10,026 nucleotides of DNA, taken from assembly GCA_028565635.1 (NCBI GenBank), contig JAOXYB010069011.1:1-10026 (forward strand), read 5' to 3'. Source of the stretch: Phoronis ovalis (lineage: Eukaryota > Phoronida > Phoronidae). Made by a program: the position numbers and the translations under genes. Of this stretch, positions 1-7,885 are shown in pieces (the first letter of the stretch is position 1; each line of letters begins with the position of its first letter). Under the pieces are notes generated by a model. That model made no database searches and was not told the origin of the DNA. It saw only the letters and a list, made by a program, of their open reading frames with translations.

Positions 1-59
1 ATACTTTTAGCCTATAGTTTTAAAGATACATTGTAACAAAGATAACTAAGAAATAAACG

Positions 60-180
60 GTTCTCGCCCCCTTAAGTCACCTGAAATGTGATGAGCGGGT
101 ATCGTAACCCACGTGTCAACATTTCTCGACTCCAGCTTTTCTAAACTCTACCATGTGACCAATTAGCACATAAGTCATAA
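60..180 (-). mobile_element. tRNA-derived SINE fragment (pol III head)
   Basis: Read on the minus strand, this stretch carries the two internal RNA polymerase III promoter blocks of a tRNA-derived SINE. An A-box-like block, GGTCACATGGTAGAGT, lies at 160-145. A B-box-like block, GGGTTACGATACCC, lies at 110-97 and differs from the usual GGTTCGA core by one inserted A. The blocks are about 35 bp apart, as in a tRNA gene. The B box sits in a T-arm-like stem (GTGGG at 112-108 against CCCGC at 99-95). No complete cloverleaf can be folded, so this is not a functional tRNA. The tail (below about 90) and exact ends are unclear, and no target-site duplication is visible. The head resembles SINEs I know from marine invertebrates, but the family is not identified. 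Confidence 0.55.
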
Positions 181-554
181 TTGCACCTGGTATGGTGTTA
201 ACATACTGAATTAAATTTATAAACTGTGTGAATCTGCGTCTTGTTGAAAGACGCCATTTCGTTTGTTATTTCCAGTGATTTCCTGTATAGGAATCTGTAG
301 TCTCGAGTCTTTTCAGAAGCACTTTTGTACGATCAGCCAGCATCTCTCTCCTTGCCATGTTACTGGTGTTATATGCTAACTGGGACTCTAACCCTAATCC
401 TGCATATGACTCAGTAGAGTTCTTAAATCCATTTTAATGTTCTTGTTGTAGTGGCAATGTTGTTAATATTATTATAGAAATGTAAATACTTTGTTTGTGA
501 TAATATAAATTGGTTAACATCATTTATAAACAGGAATCTTAAATAACAGCAGCT
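181..554. other. non-coding stretch, no gene seen
   Basis: There is no supported reading frame here. The only local structure is a small perfect hairpin at 236-254: a 7-bp stem GCGTCTT/AAGACGC with a 5-nt loop. It does not match the histone 3' stem-loop consensus. The rest is AT-rich sequence. Confidence 0.6.
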
Positions 555-665
555 ATGAAAGTATCTAAGGGATTTTATGTGGATATTTCTACAATTGTTT
601 CAGTATTGTTTTTAACGAAGCTTTTTCAACAGAAAGTTCATAACAGGTATAAACTTATTTCACAG

Positions 666-786
666 TATGCCTGAAAAAAGTAATTCGTCAAATTTTCCTA
701 AGATTCCCGTTGGACAGAAATGTGTGGATTTTGTCGACACGCCAGATAACTGTAAGAAACTAATTGATTTAATTACAAAAGTATAA
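666..786 (+). other. possible short exon or gene remnant (39 codons)
   Basis: An ATG at 667 opens 39 codons to TAA at 784-786, and the frame is open upstream to a stop at 613-615. An acceptor-like TTATTTCACAG ends at 665, just before the ATG. A donor-like GTATAA lies at 781-786, so the stop may fall inside an intron. Codon and residue use look more protein-like than nearby frames, for example KCVDFVDTPDNCKKLIDLI. That stretch loosely recalls the first strand and helix of DEDD-type 3'-5' exonuclease domains (EXD1/WRN-like), in which a V-D-T segment is followed by a helix. No catalytic residues fall in this piece, so the family call is only a guess. The minisatellite begins directly downstream. 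Confidence 0.22.
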
Positions 787-1235
787 TTATAATTATCGAA
801 AATATCCAAATTATCCGATATCTAATATACTAGATTCGCAAGGAGTATGGCCGTTAGATGGCGTTGCTAATTATCGAAAATATCCAATATATCCGATATC
901 TAATGTAGATTCACAAGGAGTATGGTCGATGGATGGCGTTGATACTTATCGAAAATATCCAAATTATCCGATATCTAATGCAGATTACCAAGGAGTATAT
1001 GGCCGTGTGGTAGCGTGGAAGCTTGATATTGAAAATATCAAAATTATCCGATATCTAATGTAGATTACCAAGGAGTATGGCCGCAAGGTGGCGTGGAAGC
1101 TTGTTATCAAAAATATCCAACTTATCCGATAGTCTAATGTAGATTCCCACGGACTATATAACCGTGGGGTAAGCTATCTCGATATTATTATCGAAATTAT
1201 TGTTTTACAGTATCGATTATCCGATATCTAAACTC
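787..1235. repeat. 75-84 bp minisatellite, about six diverged units
   Basis: A tandem array built on the core TATCGAAAATATCC, then a segment ending TTATCCGATATCTAATG, then (C)AAGGAGTATGG. The GAAAATATC core, or its variant, starts at 798, 876, 951, 1031, 1109 and 1193, giving periods of 78, 75, 80, 78 and 84 bp. Units 1-2 end in GATGGCGTTG, while units 3-4 share a variant end, GCGTGGAAGCTTG. This implies duplication in at least two steps. The last unit is strongly decayed and the array fades out near 1235. Units 1-3 are open in one frame (773-1060, 96 codons, stop TAG at 1061-1063), and the first two period lengths are multiples of three. The frame has no upstream start codon, so it is coding only if spliced. 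Confidence 0.93.
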
Positions 1236-1344
1236 GATATTTACATTGATAATTTAGCATCTAAAACTATCGGCAACGATATAAACCGGTTAGCGCACCA
1301 AACTCGATAAAGGCAAGCAGTGACGCCAAATCTCCCCGTTTCCA
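1236..1344. other. non-coding flank of the minisatellite
   Basis: Short AT-rich flank with scattered CGATA words that may be remnants of further repeat units. No gene is seen. Confidence 0.4.
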
Positions 1345-1362
1345 GCAATTTTGCAAAATTGC
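1345..1362. repeat. 18-bp perfect palindrome
   Basis: GCAATTTTGCAAAATTGC equals its own reverse complement with no spacer. It could be a dimeric DNA-binding site, or chance in AT-rich sequence. The downstream text to about 1440 (a CCCCCTCAGACC-like stretch) vaguely recalls interspersed repeats of marine invertebrates, but I cannot place it. Confidence 0.9.
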
Positions 1363-1526
1363 AAAAATCACATCTTAAATTTCAAAATTATCCTATCCAT
1401 ACCCCCTCAGACCTCCTAGCAACGCATGTGATGCTCGAAAGAAAAATCTCTGGGCAAGGGTTGCTGCTGTTGACTTACTACAAAAGACCTTTTGACCTCA
1501 GAGTTTAAAATACATGGCCCAACATA

Positions 1527-1539
1527 GGGTCACAGGTCA
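1527..1539 (+). promoter_or_regulatory. DR1-type nuclear-receptor motif
   Basis: GGGTCA-C-AGGTCA is two direct hexamers with a 1-bp spacer, the consensus layout bound by HNF4, RXR and COUP-TF type receptors in animals. A further half-site, TGACCT, lies upstream at about 1493-1498. The motif match is direct. Function is inference, since no promoter or gene start is seen close by. Confidence 0.3.
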
Positions 1540-1950
1540 ACTACCACGACCCTAAACATTCCTGACGGAAACGCACACAAGCAATAGGTTTGCTACTTTA
1601 CAGTACTAGTTTTTAAGATTTACCTACAACATGGTGAATACTCCATTCATTTTTTGCTCAAATTTGAAGGGAAAAAAACGGGATAGCCCAACCATAAGTA
1701 CTAGTAATTCTATATTTCCTAGAAAGTATAATGTGGCCTGAGGGCAGCATTGCTGAAGCAGTTAAATAAGTACAACCATGAACTCAGGGAATTCACATAA
1801 ACTTCAACATGACTACAGACATCACTTGTGCATTAAACTTATAACTCCACATTGAATCATTTCACATGTAATTAAACACACTTACATGACATTTATAGAT
1901 GTCACTTTTAATTCAATACAATAGACTTAGATAATATTCAACAATGTCAT
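1540..1950. other. non-coding stretch, nothing recognised
   Basis: AT-rich sequence without a supported frame, repeat or RNA gene. If the candidate minus-strand terminal exon at 1951-2019 is real, this would be its 3' UTR or flank. No clear AATAAA signal on the minus strand was noted close downstream of that stop. Confidence 0.5.
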
Positions 1951-2019
1951 TCACTGTAAGCTGAGATTTCTTTTTTATCCAGAAATCTGTTCAACATATG
2001 ACATAAAATTGATGCATCT
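1951..2019 (-). other. weak candidate terminal exon
   Basis: On the minus strand an acceptor-like GTTATTTGCAG (2030-2020) precedes 23 codons ending in TGA at 1953-1951. They read as a charged, protein-like tail that includes CHMLNRFLDKKEISAYSE. The same frame is open without splicing back to about 2130, so the acceptor may be irrelevant. The polypyrimidine tract is weak, and the product is not recognised. Short open frames like this arise often by chance in AT-rich DNA. Confidence 0.15.
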
Positions 2020-2030
2020 CTGCAAATAAC

Positions 2031-2432
2031 TTCTACAAGACATAATTCAGTCAAAACACAACAGGGACACAGGTGGCTCCAGATACTGTATAAAGGTTCG
2101 ATCTGAATACATAAGATATGTACTGAGTAGGATTATTTCCAAGTTTGCCACGTACAATGCGAAAAGTGTACACTGTGAAAAAAAAAAAAAGTATTTTTTT
2201 GTGCTACAAAATAAACAACTCCTTAGATAATTTTTCTCTAATTTTATAAATTGAGAAACTGTAAGAAAAACTGTATCAATAAACACATCAAGTAGATATT
2301 GGTCAATTGATAAATTCTAGACCTTCGTATCTCACATAATAATCCAATGAGAATCAACAAGAAATATTGTTCTTGTTAATATGTACTTCTTGCGGACAAG
2401 CATTAGAATCATGAGATAGGGGATTTATAATC
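2031..2432. other. non-coding stretch with an A13 run
   Basis: No gene is supported. A 13-base A run (2178-2190) is followed by a T7 run (2194-2200), which could fold back or be an old poly(A) insertion scar. A GGTTCGATCTG word at about 2095 looks like a partial B box, but no A box lies at the right distance. Confidence 0.5.
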
Positions 2433-2599
2433 CAGTGTTCTCCATAAAATAGTGTATACATGTTCCAGGACCAATGATATTATTTATGTAAACCACAAAT
2501 ATGATAAAATGTTGATAAATAATACAAGGTTTATAAATGTACTAAAGTTCATTGGTGCCCTGAACAAGTATTAAGTTTTTTGTGGAGAACACTGTAATC
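2428..2599. mobile_element. foldback MITE with TAATC target-site duplication
   Basis: A 162-bp non-coding element (2433-2594) begins CAGTGTTCTCCA and ends with its exact reverse complement, TGGAGAACACTG. Similarity continues inward as an imperfect inverted repeat over about 45 bp per arm, pairing 2433-2477 with 2549-2594 and ending in CCAATGA/TCATTGG. Weaker pairing (AAACC/GGTTT) continues toward the centre. The element is flanked by identical 5-bp words, TAATC at 2428-2432 and TAATC at 2595-2599, as expected for a target-site duplication. There is no transposase, so it would be non-autonomous. The CAGTG-type terminus recalls hAT elements, but the usual hAT duplication is 8 bp. A 5-bp duplication points to an unusual hAT group or another DNA-transposon superfamily. 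Confidence 0.82.
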
Positions 2600-3883
2600 A
2601 GTTATACTGATCTTCACAACTATCATATTATTATATCTATATGTTAAGGTTGTCATATCTATTCTAATAGTGCACCAATCATAGGTACCATTTTATGTAT
2701 AAACAATCAGTAATATATACATATTTTGAGAACAAAGATAGGTGGGCAGAACAATAAATGAAAATAACTAATTGGGTCTGATTACTTGATATTTGGCATA
2801 AAAGAATGATTTTTTAACAAAAATATATTTAAATTTGATAAAAAGGTCATTCAGGAAAATACAAAGGACCACAAAACCTGTCCAGTACATGCATTTATAT
2901 GTAGTAATATACAGTATGGTATTAAAGTGCACAAAAAATCAAGATAGAATTTGATTTCACTTTACTCCATATTTAAACTAATGAGGGGACCAAATTCAGT
3001 GTTGACTCAGGTGATGTTTCTAACATATCAACCACTGATTTCAGCATTAATTAAAATTCCACAGATTTGTAGACAATTAGCAGAAAAGCCTTCAAGGACA
3101 ATCTGCAACAGAACTAAGATAAACCCAGTCCTAATAATAGGCCAATATCTGACATGTACGATGAAATTATTGATACAGCAATACTATGATGGTCTTATAG
3201 TTCATTATTATCAAGTTAAGAAACAACAAATCTACAAAAAGTCAGATGTTTAAAAATCAGTGAAAATAGACGCCCGAAAGACGCCATTACAGTCGCTTAG
3301 CATTTATTAAGTTAAATTCGTTAAAAATCAACAAATGTTGTGGCACAGGAAATATATATAAACTTTTTACTCGATAATATCAAACCAAGACCATCGGGGC
3401 ATTGCTGTATGAGAATTTTCATTGTTTTTGTTAATTTCGAAAGATGACAGTTTTTGAATACTAGGTAAGTGCTAGGACCAATAGGACGAAGATAAACCAT
3501 GAGGTAAAATCCCAGAATAACATAGTCAGGAAATATTAAATATTAATAGATACAATATCATTTGCTGACAAAATAATTTTCTTCACTATCTTGCTTCAAG
3601 ATTACTACATATGGTCTGTATTTGTTTCAGAGTTAAACGAACACTTTAACTGCAGACTTCACACCATATATGTATATGCAATTATAAAGTCTTAATTATT
3701 TCTAAGACCTGATGAGTTAGAAATGATAGGATCAGAATAATCTTTCAATTGCGACAACCAGCATAGAATCTTATAGATATTGCCTGAATGCAACTTACAA
3801 CGCACCACAATATTAAAGTTCCTTTATATCATTAATTAACTTTAGTCTATCTTCTTCCACTGATGTCAAAATGACACAGACTT
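2600..3883. other. long AT-rich non-coding stretch
   Basis: No gene is supported. A frame open from 2948 to 3253 lacks a usable start (TTG first, ATG only at 2981), and its length is what chance gives at this base composition. A donor-like CTAGGTAAGTGC at about 3461-3472 on the plus strand is preceded by sequence with stops in all three frames, so no exon can be built on it. Confidence 0.55.
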
Positions 3884-3935
3884 AATAAAATCCAAGAACA
3901 AACACTAATAATAAAGTCCAAGAACAAATACTAAT
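3884..3935. repeat. 26-bp tandem duplication, two copies
   Basis: Two head-to-tail copies of a 26-bp unit containing TCCAAGAACAAA occupy 3884-3909 and 3910-3935 and differ at two positions. This looks like a recent slippage or duplication event in non-coding DNA. Confidence 0.92.
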
Positions 3936-3972
3936 AATCAGGGCACCTTCCTTAACAACAATGATTTTGCAT

Positions 3973-4349
3973 ATGATGATTCATCTAGGTATACAAATAT
4001 TACATATCACTGATAAATAAGGGCCAACTCAAATAGACCTGCACTAATTTGCTTCCAATGAAATATCACCTTGCTAACTATACAAGGAAATAAAGTTGTC
4101 AACAAAAACTAAACTTTAATTTATGCAAGAGGCCACCACAAAAACCCGTTTTACATTTTTTTAATGATGATTCGTATCTCTTGCATACATTACATATATG
4201 ACTGATAAGAGCTAGCTCAAAATAGAACTGCACCAATTTGTCTCCTGTAATGAAATAACACTTTGCTAACTATGGAAATAAAGTTGTCCTGAAAGGTCTA
4301 TAGTAAATTCTGCAGTACTAGTTGGCTACCATAAAAGTCAGTTTTACAT
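3973..4349. repeat. 190-bp diverged tandem duplication
   Basis: Copy A (3973-4156) and copy B (4164-4349) lie in the same orientation, offset by about 191 bp. Both start ATGATGATTC and end GTTTTACAT. Matching blocks appear in the same order between these ends: ACTGATAA, CTCAAATAGACCTGCACTAA against CTCAAAATAGAACTGCACCAA, TTGCTAACTAT, GGAAATAAAGTTGTC, and GGCCACCA against GGCTACCA. Many substitutions and indels separate the copies, so this is an old local duplication. Neither copy is coding. Confidence 0.82.
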
Positions 4350-4487
4350 GTATATCTTAATCTAATTGCTAATTTTGTTAATATTACTAAATTATATAAT
4401 AATTATAAACCAGCCGAGAAGGTTATACGTAGAAGATAGGCAAGAGAAAAAAATATAAAACTTGGTCAAGGTTTCAATGTAGATCAA

Positions 4488-4655
4488 AGGTCATCAGATG
4501 CAACTGACTTACAAGGATCATCCTTTTTTTATTAGACAAAATAAGCTTATCAAAGAACAAACATGACCACAAGTCGGCCATATTGAGATTTGGGAGTGAT
4601 CCAGGTCAAAATCAACCTTGACCTGTGTTTTGCAAATATATTTACCTACTGACCT
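4488..4655. promoter_or_regulatory. cluster of AGGTCA half-sites
   Basis: Four nuclear-receptor half-sites occur within 168 bp: AGGTCA at 4488-4493 and 4603-4608, and TGACCT at 4619-4624 and 4650-4655. The middle two belong to an exact 8-bp inverted repeat, CAGGTCAA (4602-4609) and TTGACCTG (4618-4625), around an 8-bp spacer. Such words also build up inside interspersed repeats of marine invertebrates, so a regulatory role is only a possibility. Confidence 0.25.
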
Positions 4656-5720
4656 GAAATGGTCTCCCAATCTATCAGTGTCCAAGATATGGACAAAAAC
4701 AGCTTATCTTGGTAACTGGCAGGAAATACACACCAAGTCTGTTCCCCAGACCAATACTGCTGGCTGGCTGGTAAAACATTAAATCTGGCAAGGTGGAACA
4801 GATCTTAAGCAACTTCACCAAAAAAATTATTTAAGCATGCATGAATACCGTCTTTTTTCTCAAATTTCAGCTGGCAGATTAACATTTGTCGTATATTCAG
4901 CTGGCGAATTAAGAAACATTCAGCTTGCATGTATTGCCTTCCAATTATGCTATGACAACAAATGTTTATATACAAGCATGAAATGTTAAAATATGTCGAT
5001 TTACTAAATAAATCCCCTCAAAATTATCCTCATTGGTGCTCCTGATGGCCGACCATAAGCCATATTGATAGTAAATGACTTCAGAAATTAATAGATGCCA
5101 ACAGTGACCATGTTGTGGTAGCAGCGAGGCAGGAAGTTACAGGGTAAATTCAGAGTACGTACTCTAGTTTGTAGCTAAGGATGTACAATAACGAGCAAAA
5201 TTGTCAAGCTTCAATATATTAATCTCCTCATATAATTAATCCTTGTTTAGCCTCCAGCTGAATATTTAGGATGCGCTGCACTCTCTTTGCAAGAATTTTC
5301 ACACAACTTGTTAATTTTTGAAAATAATCATACAAATTATCTGTTCCACTACGCTATCTCCAGATCTATTGTGAAAATTACTCGTAGGTCACGGTTACCA
5401 GAAAACAGCTAACTCTGACTGCGGGGCAACAGTTTTTTCTGCTCTTTGGAACAGATTACGTAGATTGTACGGGTCATACTTTATATTTGGGCACCTCAGA
5501 AATAGGAAACTACCGATCAAAACAGGAGATAACAGGTATGAGCTAATAACTGCAATCCGTATAAATATATACTATTTCCAAACACGAGGTACTTGCTAGA
5601 GTAGGCAAAAACTTGTGGGAACAATTGAATTTTCTGTAAGTGTAATGTCAATCATCACCAGAAGAAACCCACCAGATCTAAGCAGTTTTGCCATGTACCA
5701 TCTAGCACATATTAACTCAC
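4656..5720. other. non-coding stretch, no gene seen
   Basis: No supported frame. A short imperfect direct repeat starts TTCAGCTGGC (about 4867 and 4897), and the word ATATTCAGCTGG recurs inverted near 5255-5267. The distance is too great and the match too short to define an element. Confidence 0.5.
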
Positions 5721-5761
5721 CATTTTATACGCAATAAAGAAATCCGATTTTCATTTTGTAG
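5721..5761 (-). other. candidate 41-nt internal exon
   Basis: On the minus strand a strong acceptor, TTTTGTTTCTGTAG (5775-5762), and a strong donor, ATG|GTGAGTTAA (exon end 5721), bracket 41 nt. One frame is fully open and reads LQNENRISLLRIK plus two bases (phase 0 in, phase 2 out). The other two frames contain stops. The splice signals are the best matched pair seen in the window, but so short an exon carries little coding evidence and its neighbours cannot be chained in phase. The product is not recognised. Confidence 0.25.
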
Positions 5762-6391
5762 CTACAGAAACAAAACACATTATAATGCTGTTAACTGTCT
5801 AACACATTTGATATGAAAGTATGTAGGTAAACAGTTTAAAAGGGTGCGCACATAACCCTAAGTGAGATGGTGTACTCAAGAATTATGCTTCGGATACATA
5901 TTGTAAGGATTAAATGCTACAGACCGCCACAGAAAGGGTGTTTAACGTACCACTACGCAGCGGGCACTGAATGTATGATATCAACAGTAAAAATTGCTGA
6001 AGATCAGAACGTAATTAATCTACAGAACACGGTTACACAGATATAGTGGTGCGCACCTAGATGTAGTTTTCGTGAGAAAAATCGGCTCCTTTCGTTTGGT
6101 AGCAGAGATTATATTATATTATAATGATGTTACTTTATACACTGTTTGCTACCATCATGGATTATGTCTATGTCCCCTGCGAGTAATGCTGCATAGTCAA
6201 TAATTATTATGACTGTACCCTAACATTACCTTAAAGCAATTTTCAAGTCTTTAAACACATAATAAGATATAGAGTCTGTGTAGAGACCAGCAACCTACAT
6301 CACTTTTGTAAGTAATCTTTTACCAGTTGTTTTCCATTCTTTACACCATAACAGTAATTTTTAATTCCAAAAAAAATCATTCCCATGTGTT
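5762..6391. other. non-coding stretch with two GGTGCGCAC words
   Basis: No gene is supported. The CpG-containing 9-mer GGTGCGCAC occurs at 5843-5851 and again at 6048-6056, where it forms the 10-bp palindrome GGTGCGCACC. This stands out in AT-rich surroundings, but no promoter can be assigned. Confidence 0.45.
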
Positions 6392-6424
6392 ACCTGGGAC
6401 TAATATAACTTATTAGTCCCAGGT
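6392..6424. repeat. perfect 14-bp hairpin
   Basis: ACCTGGGACTAATA (6392-6405) and its exact reverse complement (6411-6424) enclose a 5-nt loop. The edges overlap a 7-bp direct repeat, GTGTTAC, at 6387-6393 and 6423-6429. No U-run follows on either side, and this is not a bacterial terminator context. It may be a tiny foldback insertion or a chance hairpin. Confidence 0.92.
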
Positions 6425-6429
6425 GTTAC

Positions 6430-7320
6430 TATAAATGTATTGTTGATACCGCTGTGCAATCTACAAATACTTTATCACAGAAAGAACTTCTATAATAACC
6501 CACTAATCCAAACAACTACGTGAAATACTGCAATGAGTATTAATATTCCCTCCAACCAATGTATATATAATTCATTGATTTACAGTAAGCATGTATTCCA
6601 ACTATGGCCAGATTTCAATCAAACTACACTTTCATTGCATTATACATTATTTTGTAGTGTGTAGTTGTATTGTGTTGTAACTTGAGGGAATAATGCCTAT
6701 AGGTTCACAATAAACATATATATAAATAAGCTAACATAATTATTAGTACATGCTTGAATGGAATAGTCTTAACCAATAAACCTATGTTTTATTTTTAGAT
6801 TTTTTGACATGCTGTGTTCCCACATTAATAATGTCAAAGATCAAATAAAATACAGGCAGAGTATTTTGATTATTTTTTGTTTTTATTTAATCCATTATAT
6901 AAATATTATATAGTTCAAACAGTACAAGCCTATATCACAGTTATTGTGTATCTACTACAGGTAACCAATAACATGCAAACAAACTAGATCACAGTACCCA
7001 TCACAGTGGCAATAAAGTTGAACCTTGGACTCAAAAAAATTTAAAAACATACAAATGTAAAATTTACATTCAGATACATCTTTCGCTTCAGATAAGCAAC
7101 TCAACATGTACATTAAATTTTCACATTATAAATCTGATGGTAGCAACAAGTAGTCGAGTAAATCTGATGGTTGCGGGTGCTGATAACATATAATTATTGT
7201 TATCACAATTATACCACACCAGCTATCATGAAAAAAACTGCACCAGTTATAGAGAAACAAAACGAAAGTTCTACCTAGAATTACTCATTGATACATTTGA
7301 TAAAGAACTTGCTTACTTAC
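6430..7320. other. AT-rich non-coding stretch
   Basis: No gene is supported. Minor features are an odd-centred palindrome with 8-bp arms at 7054-7070 (AATGTAAA/TTTACATT) and a 7-bp stem GATAACA/TGTTATC near 7182-7204. Several AATAAA words occur, as expected in AT-rich DNA. Confidence 0.5.
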
Positions 7321-7437
7321 CATAGAACATTACATTATTTAAATCTAAACTAACTTGTTTTGCAGAATAAAAGATATTATTGATATTTGCGTCATATTTC
7401 ACAATAAATCCAGTAACAATCTCAGAAGTGTATTTGC
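7321..7437 (-). other. weak candidate exon of 117 nt
   Basis: On the minus strand a strong donor, CTATG|GTAAGTAAG, ends an open frame at 7321. The frame runs back to about 7437 with protein-like residues, including SEIVTGFIVKYDANINNIFY followed by SAKQVSLDLNNVMFYG. An AG at 7439-7438 could be the acceptor, making the exon phase 1 on both sides. That acceptor lacks a polypyrimidine tract, and other AG choices inside the stretch are possible. I do not recognise the domain. A resemblance to a beta-rich extracellular module such as F5/8C crossed my mind but cannot be supported. Confidence 0.2.
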
Positions 7438-7827
7438 CTCATTAATTCAATTCTTCAGTCAATAGTAACATGTATTCTAATAATTGCTGACAACAGCATA
7501 TACTTTTAGAATTCCCCTCTGGTTGCTTTGAAATTATAATTTTTCAATATCTATTTCTTGTCCTCTGAGCATTATTCTGCTATTCACAAAAAGCTACATA
7601 TCTCACAGTTCAAATTAACTTTATTCTTAAAGCATGTACGATTTTAGAGATTCTCCAGCCAAAATGGATTATGGCATTGTATCAACAATTTTCTAGAACG
7701 ATGCGTACCTGTAGAATATGGTGCATACCTGTCGAATACTTGTACCCCTCTCGTACATTACACTTTCCATTGACAGCAACACATTGATATTCTGAAACTT
7801 AGTTCAAGAGGAAACATTCTTTGAATG
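7438..7827. other. non-coding stretch, nothing recognised
   Basis: No supported gene, RNA gene or repeat longer than a few bases. The phrase TACCTGTAGAATA / TACCTGTCGAATA repeats once (about 7707 and 7727). Confidence 0.5.
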
Positions 7828-7885
7828 CCAACCTTCTAGAAAAAATAATAAAGAAGCCGACCATCTAGAAAAAATAATAAAGAAG
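7828..7885. repeat. 29-bp tandem duplication, two copies
   Basis: Two adjacent 29-bp units (7828-7856 and 7857-7885) contain TCTAGAAAAAATAATAAAG and differ at two positions. The near-identity suggests a recent duplication in non-coding DNA. Confidence 0.95.

Noticed and set aside
555-674. 39-codon plus-strand ATG frame with a hydrophobic segment
   Set aside because: Too short, overlaps the more exon-like frame at 666-786, and has no other support.
1320-1508. 62-codon plus-strand frame
   Set aside because: It starts with GTG, which is not a usual start in a eukaryote, contains the palindrome, and has chance-level length.
2070-2106. Possible pol III promoter (GGTGGCTCCAG then GGTTCGATCTG)
   Set aside because: The spacing is too short for A and B boxes, the B box is imperfect, and no tRNA fold exists.
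2047-2286. 79-codon minus-strand frame
   Set aside because: It starts with GTG and runs through the A13/T7 low-complexity tract. Its length is expected by chance at this AT content.
2948-3253. 102-codon plus-strand frame
   Set aside because: It starts with TTG, with the first ATG only at 2981. A run of this length is expected about once by chance in a window this size.
2926-3286. A neighbouring plus-strand frame that reads protein-like if TAA and TAG were read as Gln (includes RPISDMYDEIIDTAIL)
   Set aside because: The stop density is close to random, so neither a reassigned code nor a decayed gene is needed to explain it. The rest of the window shows no sign of a ciliate-type genome.
246-3288. 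13-bp word GAAAGACGCCATT shared by 246-258 and 3276-3288
   Set aside because: One shared 13-mer with no similarity around it is not enough to call a dispersed repeat.
3444-3472. Plus-strand candidate exon ending at CTAG|GTAAGTGC
   Set aside because: All three frames of the proposed 21-nt exon contain stops.
4893-5267. 12-bp inverted words ATATTCAGCTGG as possible transposon ends
   Set aside because: Similarity stops after 12 bp, and no target duplication or internal structure was found.
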